DNA of 5,642 bases from Acidobacteriota bacterium (GTDB taxonomy: Bacteria; Acidobacteriota; HRBIN11), in NCBI GenBank assembly GCA_025061865.1, contig JANXAA010000167.1:1-5642 (forward strand). The letters run 5' to 3'. This document shows positions 1 to 5,316 of this stretch, piece after piece. Each line of letters starts with the position of its first letter. Positions within the stretch are counted from its first letter, which is position 1. Below the pieces are notes generated by a model, which was given only the letters and a program-made list of their open reading frames with translations, ran no database searches and was not told the DNA's origin. Position numbers and translations under genes: made by a program.

Positions 1-26
1 CCGGAGAGCGACGGCCTAAACTGGAA

Positions 27-53
27 GCAGGCCCCCGGGGGACGGGGGCCTGC
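27..53 (-). terminator. GC-rich hairpin after the HU gene, possible terminator
   Basis: A perfect 10-bp inverted repeat (27-36 against 44-53) with a 7-nt loop lies 39 nt past the HU stop codon. Neither strand has a clear T-run after it; the minus strand continues with TTCCAGTTTAGG. It may end HU transcription or protect the mRNA 3' end, but it is not a textbook intrinsic terminator. Confidence 0.45.
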
Positions 54-92
54 CCGTCTAAGGGGGGACAAGGGAGGCTCGAGAGAAAGCGT

Positions 93-395
93 TTACCTGG
101 CCACGGCCTCCCGAAGCTTCCTACCGGGACGGAAACGGACGACCGTCCGGGCCGGGATGGTCATCGGCCGCCCGGTCCGGGGGTTCCGTCCTTTGCGGGC
201 CTTCCGCTGGGCGACGTGGAAGGATCCGAAGCCCACCAGGTTCACGGCCGACCCGCCGGCCAAGGCGTCCTGAATGGCCTTGGTGACGGCGTCGATGGCC
301 TGATGGGCCTGGGTCTTGGTCAGGCCCGCCAGCCGCGCCACCCGGTCCACCAGATGGGCCTTCGTGACCTTCGCGCCTCGAGCTCTGCGCGCCAT
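93..395 (-). CDS. hup: HU family DNA-binding protein
   Basis: This 100-residue protein matches the HU/IHF family (about 90-100 residues), which bends and compacts DNA in the nucleoid as a dimer. Visible landmarks are the N-terminal helices (about residues 10-47), the family signature GFGSF at 55-59, the beta-arm motif GRNPRTGRP at 69-77 with the RNP proline that intercalates into DNA, and FRPG plus the closing helix at 88-100. The first nine residues (ARRARGAK region) are a short basic extension compared with E. coli HU. The ATG at 395 is chosen because GGAGGAGGT (401-409) sits 5 nt upstream. The gene is apparently monocistronic, divergent from hslO, with its own strong promoter and a structured leader. 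HU is preferred over IHF because of the short, generic sequence, but the subtype is inferred. Confidence 0.95.
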   Translation of the reverse strand: MARRARGAKVTKAHLVDRVARLAGLTKTQAHQAIDAVTKAIQDALAGGSAVNLVGFGSFHVAQRKARKGRNPRTGRPMTIPARTVVRFRPGRKLREAVAR

Positions 396-411
396 AGAGG
401 ACCTCCTCCGA

Positions 412-455
412 CCGGTGACGGTCTGTCACCGGGTGGCAGATTGTCGCTCTGCCAC
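412..455 (-). promoter_or_regulatory. Two abutting stem-loops in the HU mRNA leader
   Basis: Two perfect 8-bp inverted repeats lie back to back between promoter and ribosome site. In transcript order the first is 455-433 (GTGGCAGA, 7-nt loop, TCTGCCAC) and the second is 432-412 (CCGGTGAC, 5-nt loop, GTCACCGG). No base separates them, and the second ends 2 nt before the Shine-Dalgarno sequence. As RNA they could control translation or mRNA stability; as DNA each could be an operator. The repeats are seen directly; the function is inferred. Confidence 0.6.
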
Positions 456-489
456 GGGCGGCTTTGGGAAGTCGAATATTTTCAACCCA

Positions 490-518
490 AGTATAACTCC
501 CGAGACGGCGTTTGTCAA
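490..518 (-). promoter_or_regulatory. Sigma-70-type promoter for the HU gene
   Basis: On the minus strand there is a perfect -35 TTGACA (518-513), a 17-nt spacer and a -10 TATACT (495-490), matching the housekeeping consensus at 11 of 12 positions. The predicted start near 483 gives a leader of about 88 nt carrying the two stem-loops. Confidence 0.8.
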
Positions 519-709
519 GGGTCGACGCAGATCTTCCCTGCGAAATCACCCCTTTCTGCTCACATCATCGGGAACTCTTTGGGGTCAGGGTGGGAAAAAT
601 ATGCAAATCGACCTCTTATGTTTACAGAAGACCAAAAACGTCATGTGAATAGAATAATCCGGGATTGGGCACATATAGAAGGGAAGTTTGCCCCAAGGGC
701 CTACAACTT

Positions 710-729
710 GAATTAATTTTGTTTAATTC
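710..729. repeat. AT-rich 7-bp inverted repeat upstream of hslO
   Basis: GAATTAA (710-716) and TTAATTC (723-729) are perfect inverted arms around a 6-nt spacer. They sit in the AT-rich part of the HU-hslO spacer (about 585-760), in sharp contrast with the surrounding GC-rich DNA. This could be an operator, a bent or easily melted segment, or chance in AT-rich sequence. Apart from this and the two promoters I see nothing convincing in 540-780. Confidence 0.3.
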
Positions 730-750
730 TATTTTTGATATAACCATAAC

Positions 751-780
751 TTCGACGTGGACCGTCGCCTGTGCTATCCT
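751..780 (+). promoter_or_regulatory. Candidate extended -10 promoter for hslO
   Basis: TGCTATCCT at 772-780 fits an extended -10 (TG, one base, then TATCCT). The -35 region around TTCGACG (751-757) is poor. A start near 787 would leave a leader of about 28 nt before the ATG at 815. Confidence 0.4.
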
Positions 781-814
781 GTCCCTCCAAGTCCTCCCTC
801 CCGGAGACCGAACC

Positions 815-1699
815 ATGCGGCAACGCCTCCTCCGGGTCGTCGATGACCGCTGGCACGTCCGGCTCATCGTCGCCACGGCGACTGCCCTCCTCAACACCGT
901 CCGGCGCCGTCTGGCGACCTCTCCGGTCGCCACCGCTTCCCTCGGTCGGGCCATGGTCGGGTCGGCCCTCCTGTCGGCTTATCTCAAGCCGACGGCCCAA
1001 CAGCGAGTCCAGATCCATATCGCCGGCGATGGACCCCTTCGGGAAGTCGTCGCCGAGTGCAATGGCATCGGCCATGTCCGGGGATACGTCCGGAATCCCC
1101 AGGTCGACCTCCCGCCTCGAGACGGCAAGTGGGACGTCGCCCGGGCCGTCGGTCGGGGCTATTTTACCGTCCTTCGGGACCTGGGTTTGGGTGAGCCTTA
1201 CGCCAGTACCGTCCCTCTCGTCAGTGGGGAGATCGCTCAAGATTTGGCCTACTATCTTCTTCAGTCTGAGCAGGTCCATTCAGCCGTCTTGCTGGGGGTC
1301 CTCATCCGACGAGAGCGGGTCATCGCCGCCGGAGGATGCCTGGTCGAGCGTCTGCCCGATGCCGATGAGTCGGCCATGGACCAGCTATCGGAGCGCATTC
1401 GGACCTTGGGCGGGATCAGTCACTGGCTTTGGCGACATCCGGACCCTATCCAGTTGGTGTATCAGCTCCTCGAGGGGGGCCGTCCTCGGATCTTGGAGGT
1501 CCGACCTCTTCGTTTTCGTTGTCGGTGCCGACGGAGTCGGGCCCTGGAGGTCTTGATGGCGATGGACCGCCAGGCCCTCATCGACGACCTTCGGCAAGAG
1601 GCGACCGTCGAGGTCCGGTGTGGCTTCTGCAACGCCGCCTACGGGTTTTCCCGGGAGGAACTGGACTTCTACCTTCGGCCCCTGGGGCGGGTCCACTGA
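815..1699 (+). CDS. hslO: Hsp33 redox-regulated molecular chaperone
   Basis: This 294-residue protein matches Hsp33 (usual length about 290). Hsp33 is a cytoplasmic holdase that is inactive when reduced and zinc-bound. Under oxidative stress combined with unfolding it forms disulfides and protects client proteins. The chaperone core shows family blocks: ATASLGRAM at 39-47, RGYVRNPQV at 89-97, DLGLGEPY at 122-129 and LVSGEI...YYLLQSEQV at 135-154. The redox switch is intact: C236 and C238 (CRC), then 30 residues, then C269 and C272 (CGFC), which is the CXC/CXXC zinc site. The frame is open for 50 codons upstream, but ATG 815 is preferred because homology starts there and GGAGA (803-807) lies 7 nt before it; the longer form would run through promoter-like, AT-rich DNA. 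Transcribed alone, divergent from HU. Confidence 0.95.
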   Translation: MRQRLLRVVDDRWHVRLIVATATALLNTVRRRLATSPVATASLGRAMVGSALLSAYLKPTAQQRVQIHIAGDGPLREVVAECNGIGHVRGYVRNPQVDLPPRDGKWDVARAVGRGYFTVLRDLGLGEPYASTVPLVSGEIAQDLAYYLLQSEQVHSAVLLGVLIRRERVIAAGGCLVERLPDADESAMDQLSERIRTLGGISHWLWRHPDPIQLVYQLLEGGRPRILEVRPLRFRCRCRRSRALEVLMAMDRQALIDDLRQEATVEVRCGFCNAAYGFSREELDFYLRPLGRVH

Positions 1700-1751
1700 A
1701 ACTCGGCAGTTCGGCCGATGGGCTGGTGGGAGTGAGGGGGTCTATGCCGCC

Positions 1752-1771
1752 CTACGGGGAGAGGCCCGTAG
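1752..1771. terminator. Hairpin between convergent hslO and DUF4097 genes
   Basis: CTACGGG (1752-1758) and CCCGTAG (1765-1771) are perfect 7-bp arms around a 6-nt loop, 52 nt after the hslO stop and 116 nt before the end of the opposing gene. GTCTA (1740-1744) and TAGAC (1769-1773) offer an alternative pairing. The convergent position suggests a terminator, but no T-run follows on either strand. The rest of 1700-1886 shows no gene. Confidence 0.35.
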
Positions 1772-1886
1772 ACGGTAGCAGTCCAGCGTCTTAGGATGCC
1801 GCTTCCCCAGGAGCCCCTCCCGACATCCCCAACCCCTGACCGCCTTTACGATCTATCTGCCCACTTGCCGACTATATATGGCCGGA

Positions 1887-2906
1887 TTAATCGGTGGCTA
1901 GAGGTACCCGACGAATTCGGATGGAGCCGCTTCCCGCGCGGGCTTCGACACGCAAGTCGGCGCTTCCGACGATACCCCGCACCTGCCATCGGTCCTGCAC
2001 CCACACCGTCGTCAAGGGGAATTCGACCGTCACGCGGCCGGCTCGTGTGCGGGCGTTGACCTCGAAGCGGGCCGTTTCAGGCAAGGCGACCTCGATCTCT
2101 CCTGACCCCGTCGCCAGTTCCCAAGTTCGGTCTGTCGGGGTTTGATAGGTTCGGACACGAATGTCGCCGCTCCCGGCCCGGACCTGCACGTCGCCGACCA
2201 CGCGGGTCAGGGCGATGTCCCCGCTTCCCGTCGACGCTTCGACGGGGCCCTGGACACGGTCGGCCGTCAAGTCGCCGCTCCCGAGCCGCACGGTCACACG
2301 ACCGATGGTGGACCCCAGACGGACGTCGCCGCTACCAGCCCGGACCTCGACATCGCCCCGGACTTCCTCGACGCGGACGTCGCCACTTCCGGTGCGGACC
2401 TCAACAGCCGACTGGACAGTCTGAACTTCGACGTCGCCCGACAACGTATGGACCCAGACCGGTCCGTCCACGTCCCGAACTTCGACGTCGCCCGAACCGG
2501 TCTTGACCCGGACGTTCGTTTCAGGTGGCACGTCGATCGTGTAGTCGACCCGGAGACCCCAGGGACCTCCGAAGACGCTCCAAGACCGGCGGGCCCAGGC
2601 CGGCCATTCGATCCGAATGTCACCGTCGGCCTGGATAACGGGCGGGTCAGTGAGAATGCGTTGAAGCCACGACTGCGCCTGTTTCCTGGAAAAAGCCCGT
2701 ATAGTGACGTGGCCTACGACGTGAACCCGCCCCGGCCCGCCCCGGCGGACCCGGACGGCACCGTGGGGGTTTTCGACGGTGAGACGTACCGGCGTGCCAA
2801 CCGACGGGTTTCGCTCGAAGCGGCCCTCGGCCCGGTAGGCCCATCCTGACCCGTAGGCAACTAGTAGCCCCAGAGCCAGGCTGGCCCATGAGATGAATCG
2901 GACCAT
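1887..2906 (-). CDS. Exported DUF4097-type beta-repeat protein
   Basis: This protein of 339 residues resembles the DUF4097/DUF2807 'putative adhesin' type, extracytoplasmic proteins predicted to form right-handed beta-solenoids; their biochemical role is largely unknown. The N terminus looks like a Sec signal: an Arg at residue 2, a hydrophobic stretch at about 4-19, and a plausible cleavage site after the GWA at 21-23. A non-repeat region follows to about residue 130. Seven consecutive repeats of exactly 18 residues (131-256) have the pattern xVxVxTGSGDVxVxxVxG, and looser GSG turns appear near 266-270 and 324-328. The last residues are a strand-rich cap. ATG 2906 is preferred over the GTG one codon upstream because GGAGG lies 6 nt before the ATG. 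There is no membrane anchor beyond the signal and no LPXTG-like sorting motif. The gene converges on hslO; no clear promoter was found upstream. Confidence 0.85.
   Translation of the reverse strand: MVRFISWASLALGLLVAYGSGWAYRAEGRFERNPSVGTPVRLTVENPHGAVRVRRGGPGRVHVVGHVTIRAFSRKQAQSWLQRILTDPPVIQADGDIRIEWPAWARRSWSVFGGPWGLRVDYTIDVPPETNVRVKTGSGDVEVRDVDGPVWVHTLSGDVEVQTVQSAVEVRTGSGDVRVEEVRGDVEVRAGSGDVRLGSTIGRVTVRLGSGDLTADRVQGPVEASTGSGDIALTRVVGDVQVRAGSGDIRVRTYQTPTDRTWELATGSGEIEVALPETARFEVNARTRAGRVTVEFPLTTVWVQDRWQVRGIVGSADLRVEARAGSGSIRIRRVPLATD
2139..2516 (-). repeat. Seven in-frame 54-bp coding repeats
   Basis: These encode the seven 18-residue beta-repeats. No insertion or deletion breaks the period across 378 bp. 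The strongest DNA identity is in the segments encoding (T/A)GSGDV, so the array is a candidate for recombination between units. Confidence 0.8.
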
Positions 2907-2912
2907 CACAGT

Positions 2913-2917
2913 CCTCC
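2913..2917 (-). promoter_or_regulatory. Ribosome binding site deciding the DUF4097 start
   Basis: On the minus strand GGAGG is followed by ACTGTG and then ATG. The 6-nt spacing favours the ATG at 2906; the overlapping GTG at 2909 would have only 3 nt. Confidence 0.7.
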
Positions 2918-2920
2918 ATT

Positions 2921-2948
2921 TTAGGTGTTGGGCGCTGGGGGATGGCAG
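2921..2948 (+). repeat. Degenerate heptanucleotide tract A
   Basis: Four 7-bp units can be read in phase: TTAGGTG, TTGGGCG, CTGGGGG, ATGGCAG. The tract lies just upstream of the DUF4097 ribosome site and overlaps the end of the decayed reading frame on the minus strand. It resembles the other 7-bp tracts in the window. Confidence 0.45.
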
Positions 2949-3028
2949 GTCACTGAAGAGGCTTTGCGACCCAATTGGCCTATCCCGAGATAGAAAACCT
3001 CCGGGGTGTCGGCTTGGTTAACACAGCT

Positions 3029-3057
3029 ACGTCGGGCCCGTGGAAAGGCCCCGACGT
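3029..3057. repeat. 8-bp inverted repeat in the gene-poor region
   Basis: ACGTCGGG (3029-3036) and CCCGACGT (3050-3057) are perfect arms. The stem can extend by two more pairs (CC/GG) past a one-base bulge. There is no T-run, and the repeat falls inside the decayed HEPN-like frame, so it may be incidental. Confidence 0.35.
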
Positions 3058-3193
3058 CTTGTGGAGTTGCCTTCCCGGACCAGGTATACCTTGTACGTTC
3101 AAGCCCAGCTCTCAAGTCCCGGAGTGCCGCCTTGACGGACGATAGATCTTGTCCGGGACATGCCGACGGCTGTCGCAAGGTCGCTCCGGCGGT

Positions 3194-3209
3194 GGCCTGA
3201 CTTCAGGCC
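3194..3209. repeat. Near-perfect GGCCTGA palindrome
   Basis: GGCCTGA (3194-3200) and TCAGGCC (3203-3209) are separated by only 2 nt. The palindrome sits at the in-frame stop of the decayed HEPN-like gene. Confidence 0.35.
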
Positions 3210-3300
3210 CATAGGTAGACGTGGTGTCACCCAGTTGCCTTTGCTGCCCCTGGGCCAGCCAGTCTTTGCTTCGGTGCGTATCCATACTCGTTGTCGTGTA

Positions 3301-3379
3301 GCCCCGGACTGGCGACTGGCGCCATACGCCCGCCGGCGGGGCTGGCCGGCCCTCTGGGACGTCCGGGGCCCGGTCCGGG
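3301..3379. repeat. Multi-branched inverted-repeat cluster
   Basis: Outer arms GCCCCGGAC (3301-3309) and GTCCGGGGC (3361-3369) are perfectly complementary over 9 bp. They enclose two smaller hairpins: TGGCG/CGCCA (3310-3314 and 3320-3324) and CCGGC/GCCGG (3333-3337 and 3345-3349). A second GTCCGGG at 3373-3379, followed by TTTT, can compete for the same left arm. It could be a structured RNA, a palindromic repeat, or chance in GC-rich DNA. Between 3286 and 3456 I see no gene. Confidence 0.35.
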
Positions 3380-3429
3380 TTTTGCCGGTCCTCTGGAGAT
3401 TGTGGGGAGAATAGTATGACGATTCGGTT

Positions 3430-3457
3430 TTAGGTGCTAGATATTAGATGTAAGTCT
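3430..3457 (+). repeat. Degenerate heptanucleotide tract B
   Basis: TTAGGTG, CTAGATA and TTAGATG follow in phase, with a weaker fourth unit TAAGTCT. The G-rich strand is the plus strand, as in tract A. Confidence 0.5.
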
Positions 3458-3469
3458 TGAAAGGGCCCC

Positions 3470-3520
3470 GACACCCAGCATCTGACACCCATCCCACATC
3501 TTGCATATCCGACATATCCG
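3470..3520 (-). repeat. Degenerate heptanucleotide tract C
   Basis: Units on the plus strand are GACACCC, AGCATCT, GACACCC, ATCCCAC, ATCTTGC and ATATCCG, then ATATCCG again after a 2-nt slip. GACACCC recurs exactly 14 bp apart. The G-rich strand is the minus strand, opposite to tracts A and B. Confidence 0.45.
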
Positions 3521-3549
3521 ATGTGCGTGTCGGTGGAGTCGGTGTCAGA
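3481..3549. repeat. Nested inverted repeat overlapping tract C
   Basis: TCTGACACC (3481-3489) and GGTGTCAGA (3541-3549) form perfect 9-bp arms. Inside, CCGACA (3509-3514) pairs with TGTCGG (3528-3533). A stem-loop of about 69 nt is possible. Its role is unknown. Confidence 0.35.
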
Positions 3550-3635
3550 CCCTACAGGACGCACCGGGCTAGAGATCTGGTCGATGGCCATCCCTCCCTC
3601 GGTGGTGCGCAGCCATCAGAACGCGCACGGCGGAT

Positions 3636-3665
3636 TTGCATCCTCCATCCTCCATTCTATATCCT
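3636..3665 (+). promoter_or_regulatory. Candidate promoter for the permease, inside tract D
   Basis: TTGCAT (3636-3641) is followed at 16 nt by TATATC (3658-3663) or at 18 nt by TATCCT (3660-3665). TATCCTGT is shared with the proposed hslO -10 (775-782). This would leave a leader of about 40 nt. The elements are weak and lie in repeat sequence. Confidence 0.3.
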
Positions 3666-3673
3666 GTATCCCG
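3639..3673 (-). repeat. Heptanucleotide tract D (clearest array)
   Basis: Five in-phase units occur on the plus strand: CATCCTC, CATCCTC, CATTCTA, TATCCTG, TATCCCG. The first two are identical. Reverse-complemented, they read GAGGATG and TAGAATG, close to the TTAGATG units of tract B, so B and D are in opposite orientation. The tract ends about 40 nt before the permease start. Confidence 0.6.
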
Positions 3674-3711
3674 TCGTTTCTGTCCAGGCTGGGAGGGGTC
3701 GAGAGGCGCAT

Positions 3712-5316
3712 ATGCGGGGTCTATTTCGTCGGAAAAGCGTGGACCTCCTTCAAGACGAGGCTCGCCATACGAGACTCAAGCGGGTCCTCACGGCGACGGA
3801 CCTGGTCTTTCTGGGGATCGGGGCCATCATCGGAGCCGGTATCTTTGCGACCGTCGGGACGGCTTCGGCCGGTGACCCCGGCGTACGACCGCCGGCGGGA
3901 CCCGCCATCATCGTCAGCTTCGTGATTACAGGTATAGCTTGTGCTCTGGCGGCCCTCTGCTATGCCGAGATGGCTTCGATGGTTCCCGTCAGCGGCTCGG
4001 CGTACACATATACCTATGCCACGCTGGGCGAGCTGGCCGCCTGGATTATCGGGTGGGACCTCATCATCGAGTATGCCGTCGGGAACGTGGCGGTCGCTAT
4101 CTCGTGGTCCGGCTACTTTCAAGAGTTTCTCCGGGGCTTCGGCTTCGAGTTTCCGGCTTGGATGGCGACCGACTTTCGGACGGCCCAGATGGCCGCCGAG
4201 ACGGCCGTCGACCGACTCAAGGACGTCTTGGGAATGTCCGTATCCATCGACCAGGTGTGTGCCTATCAGCACTTGATCACGCCGGCCATGATGGATGCAC
4301 CCGCCCGTTTGGCACTGGCCGGCTTCTGTAGTCACCCGGTTGTATTGGGCGTGCCTCTGGTCTTCAACTTACCAGCCGTGATGATCGTGACGCTCTTGAC
4401 GGTCATCCTGGTCATCGGCATCAAGGAGAGCGCCTGGTTCAACAACATTATGGTCGTCCTCAAGTTGTTAACCCTGGGTCTATTTGTGGTCACAGGCTTG
4501 TTCTACGTGGCCCCTGAGAACTACGCGCCTTTTGCGCCCGGCGGTTGGAAGGGCGTGATGGCGGGGGCGGCTATCATCTTCTTCGCCTACATCGGATTCG
4601 ACGCCGTTTCGACCGCCGCTGAGGAAGCTCGGAATCCAGGTCGAGACTTGCCCATCGGGATCATCGGGTCCTTGTTGGTTTGTACTTTGATTTACGTCGC
4701 CGTGGCGGCTGTCGTGACGGGCATGGTCTCATACACGCGGTTGAACACCCCGGAACCCCTGACGGTCGCCCTGAAGGCCGTCGGCGACACTCGCCTCCTT
4801 CACTTCATTACGGGCCTGGTGGCCCTCGGGAGCGTCATCGCCCACACGGCCGTCCTGCTGGTCTTCCAACTCGGCCAGCCCCGGATTTTCTTTTCGATGG
4901 CGCGGGACGGTCTCCTGCCGTCATGGGCGGCGGCCGTCCATCCTCGGTTTCGAACGCCTCATGTGACGACGATCCTGACGGGCGTCATCGTGGCCGGGAC
5001 GTCGGCCTTCACGAACATCCAGGAGATGGTTGAGCTCACCAACATCGGGACGCTGTTCGCCTTCATGATCGTCTCGGCTGGCGTCCTCGTCCTTCGGTAT
5101 AAGGAGCCAGACCGACCGCGTCCCTTCCGGACGCCCTTAGTCCCCTGGGTTCCCCTACTGAGCATCCTGAGCTGCGGGTATTTAGCCTTGCACCTGCCGG
5201 TCGTCACATGGGTCCGATTTGGCCTATGGCTGGCTGCCGGCTTAGTCTTTTACTTCCTGTATGGTTTTCGCCACAGTCGCCTGCGTGCCCCCGTTCCGGC
5301 TGATCCGTCCCAGTAA
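3712..5316 (+). CDS. APC-superfamily amino acid permease, cationic amino acid transporter type
   Basis: This 534-residue inner-membrane secondary transporter most resembles the CAT group of the amino acid-polyamine-organocation superfamily, which imports amino acids with protons or by exchange. About 12 membrane segments can be read, near residues 31-52, 64-90, 104-137, 218-238, 244-266, 281-301, 315-339, 362-386, 415-433, 440-462, 476-496 and 499-519. TM1 has the substrate-binding break GIGAIIGAGIF (35-45), and TM6 has FFAYIGFDAVSTAAEEARNP (290-309), the CAT hallmark. The loop between TM3 and TM4 (about 141-216) is much longer than I would expect. ATG 3712 is chosen because the family's N terminus begins there and GAGAGG lies 5 nt before it; the frame is open back to 3457, but that part is repeat DNA. 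Substrate is not determinable from sequence. Monocistronic. Confidence 0.93.
   Translation: MRGLFRRKSVDLLQDEARHTRLKRVLTATDLVFLGIGAIIGAGIFATVGTASAGDPGVRPPAGPAIIVSFVITGIACALAALCYAEMASMVPVSGSAYTYTYATLGELAAWIIGWDLIIEYAVGNVAVAISWSGYFQEFLRGFGFEFPAWMATDFRTAQMAAETAVDRLKDVLGMSVSIDQVCAYQHLITPAMMDAPARLALAGFCSHPVVLGVPLVFNLPAVMIVTLLTVILVIGIKESAWFNNIMVVLKLLTLGLFVVTGLFYVAPENYAPFAPGGWKGVMAGAAIIFFAYIGFDAVSTAAEEARNPGRDLPIGIIGSLLVCTLIYVAVAAVVTGMVSYTRLNTPEPLTVALKAVGDTRLLHFITGLVALGSVIAHTAVLLVFQLGQPRIFFSMARDGLLPSWAAAVHPRFRTPHVTTILTGVIVAGTSAFTNIQEMVELTNIGTLFAFMIVSAGVLVLRYKEPDRPRPFRTPLVPWVPLLSILSCGYLALHLPVVTWVRFGLWLAAGLVFYFLYGFRHSRLRAPVPADPSQ

Larger units (their letters stand above)
2921..3285 (-). pseudogene. Decayed HEPN-domain-like gene
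   Basis: I read this as a broken gene. From ATG 3285 the frame gives MDTHRSKDWLAQ, which resembles the usual HEPN (PF05168) opening of the type RSRDWLxQAExDL. The similarity then moves to another minus-strand frame. That frame gives VYLWA followed by a TGA (3205-3203), where HEPN proteins have YEWACFxAQQ. It continues GQDLSS, where HEPN proteins have WGHSL, and then RTRYTWSGKATPQD, like the C-terminal PTRYPxxW..G.P.D motif. It ends near CVNQADTPEVFYL, like the final ARxAIxxAExVL helix, before a TAA at 2923. The order is right, and two lesions (one frameshift around 3225-3245 and one stop) explain the break. At about 120 residues it is a little short for the family. HEPN proteins often pair with MNT nucleotidyltransferases as toxin-antitoxin systems; no MNT partner is recognisable here. 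The match is from memory of family motifs, so it is moderate. Confidence 0.45.

Noticed and set aside
37..77. Four G-tracts on the plus strand as a G-quadruplex
   Set aside because: One loop is about 13 nt long and the first two tracts belong to the stronger hairpin at 27-53.
601..648. A 15-codon ORF in the HU-hslO spacer
   Set aside because: Too short, with no clear ribosome site or recognisable peptide.
707..712. CTTGAA as a sigma-32 -35 box for hslO
   Set aside because: No CCCCAT-like -10 box follows at the right distance.
665..814. A 50-codon N-terminal extension of Hsp33
   Set aside because: Homology begins at the ATG at 815, which has its own ribosome site; the extension runs through AT-rich, promoter-like DNA.
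2142..2849. A 235-residue plus-strand frame opposite the DUF4097 gene
   Set aside because: It is the antisense shadow of the repeat-coding gene; its Asp/Pro-rich composition follows from the opposite strand.
3091..3120. GTTCAAGCCC as a tRNA T-arm
   Set aside because: No matching acceptor, D or anticodon arms can be found around it.
3160..3414. An 84-residue plus-strand reading frame
   Set aside because: It has no ribosome site, a Trp/Arg-rich composition, and overlaps the HEPN-like remnant on the other strand.
3457..3711. An 85-codon N-terminal extension of the permease
   Set aside because: It translates heptamer repeats and low-complexity DNA, and the ATG at 3712 has a ribosome site and matches the family start.
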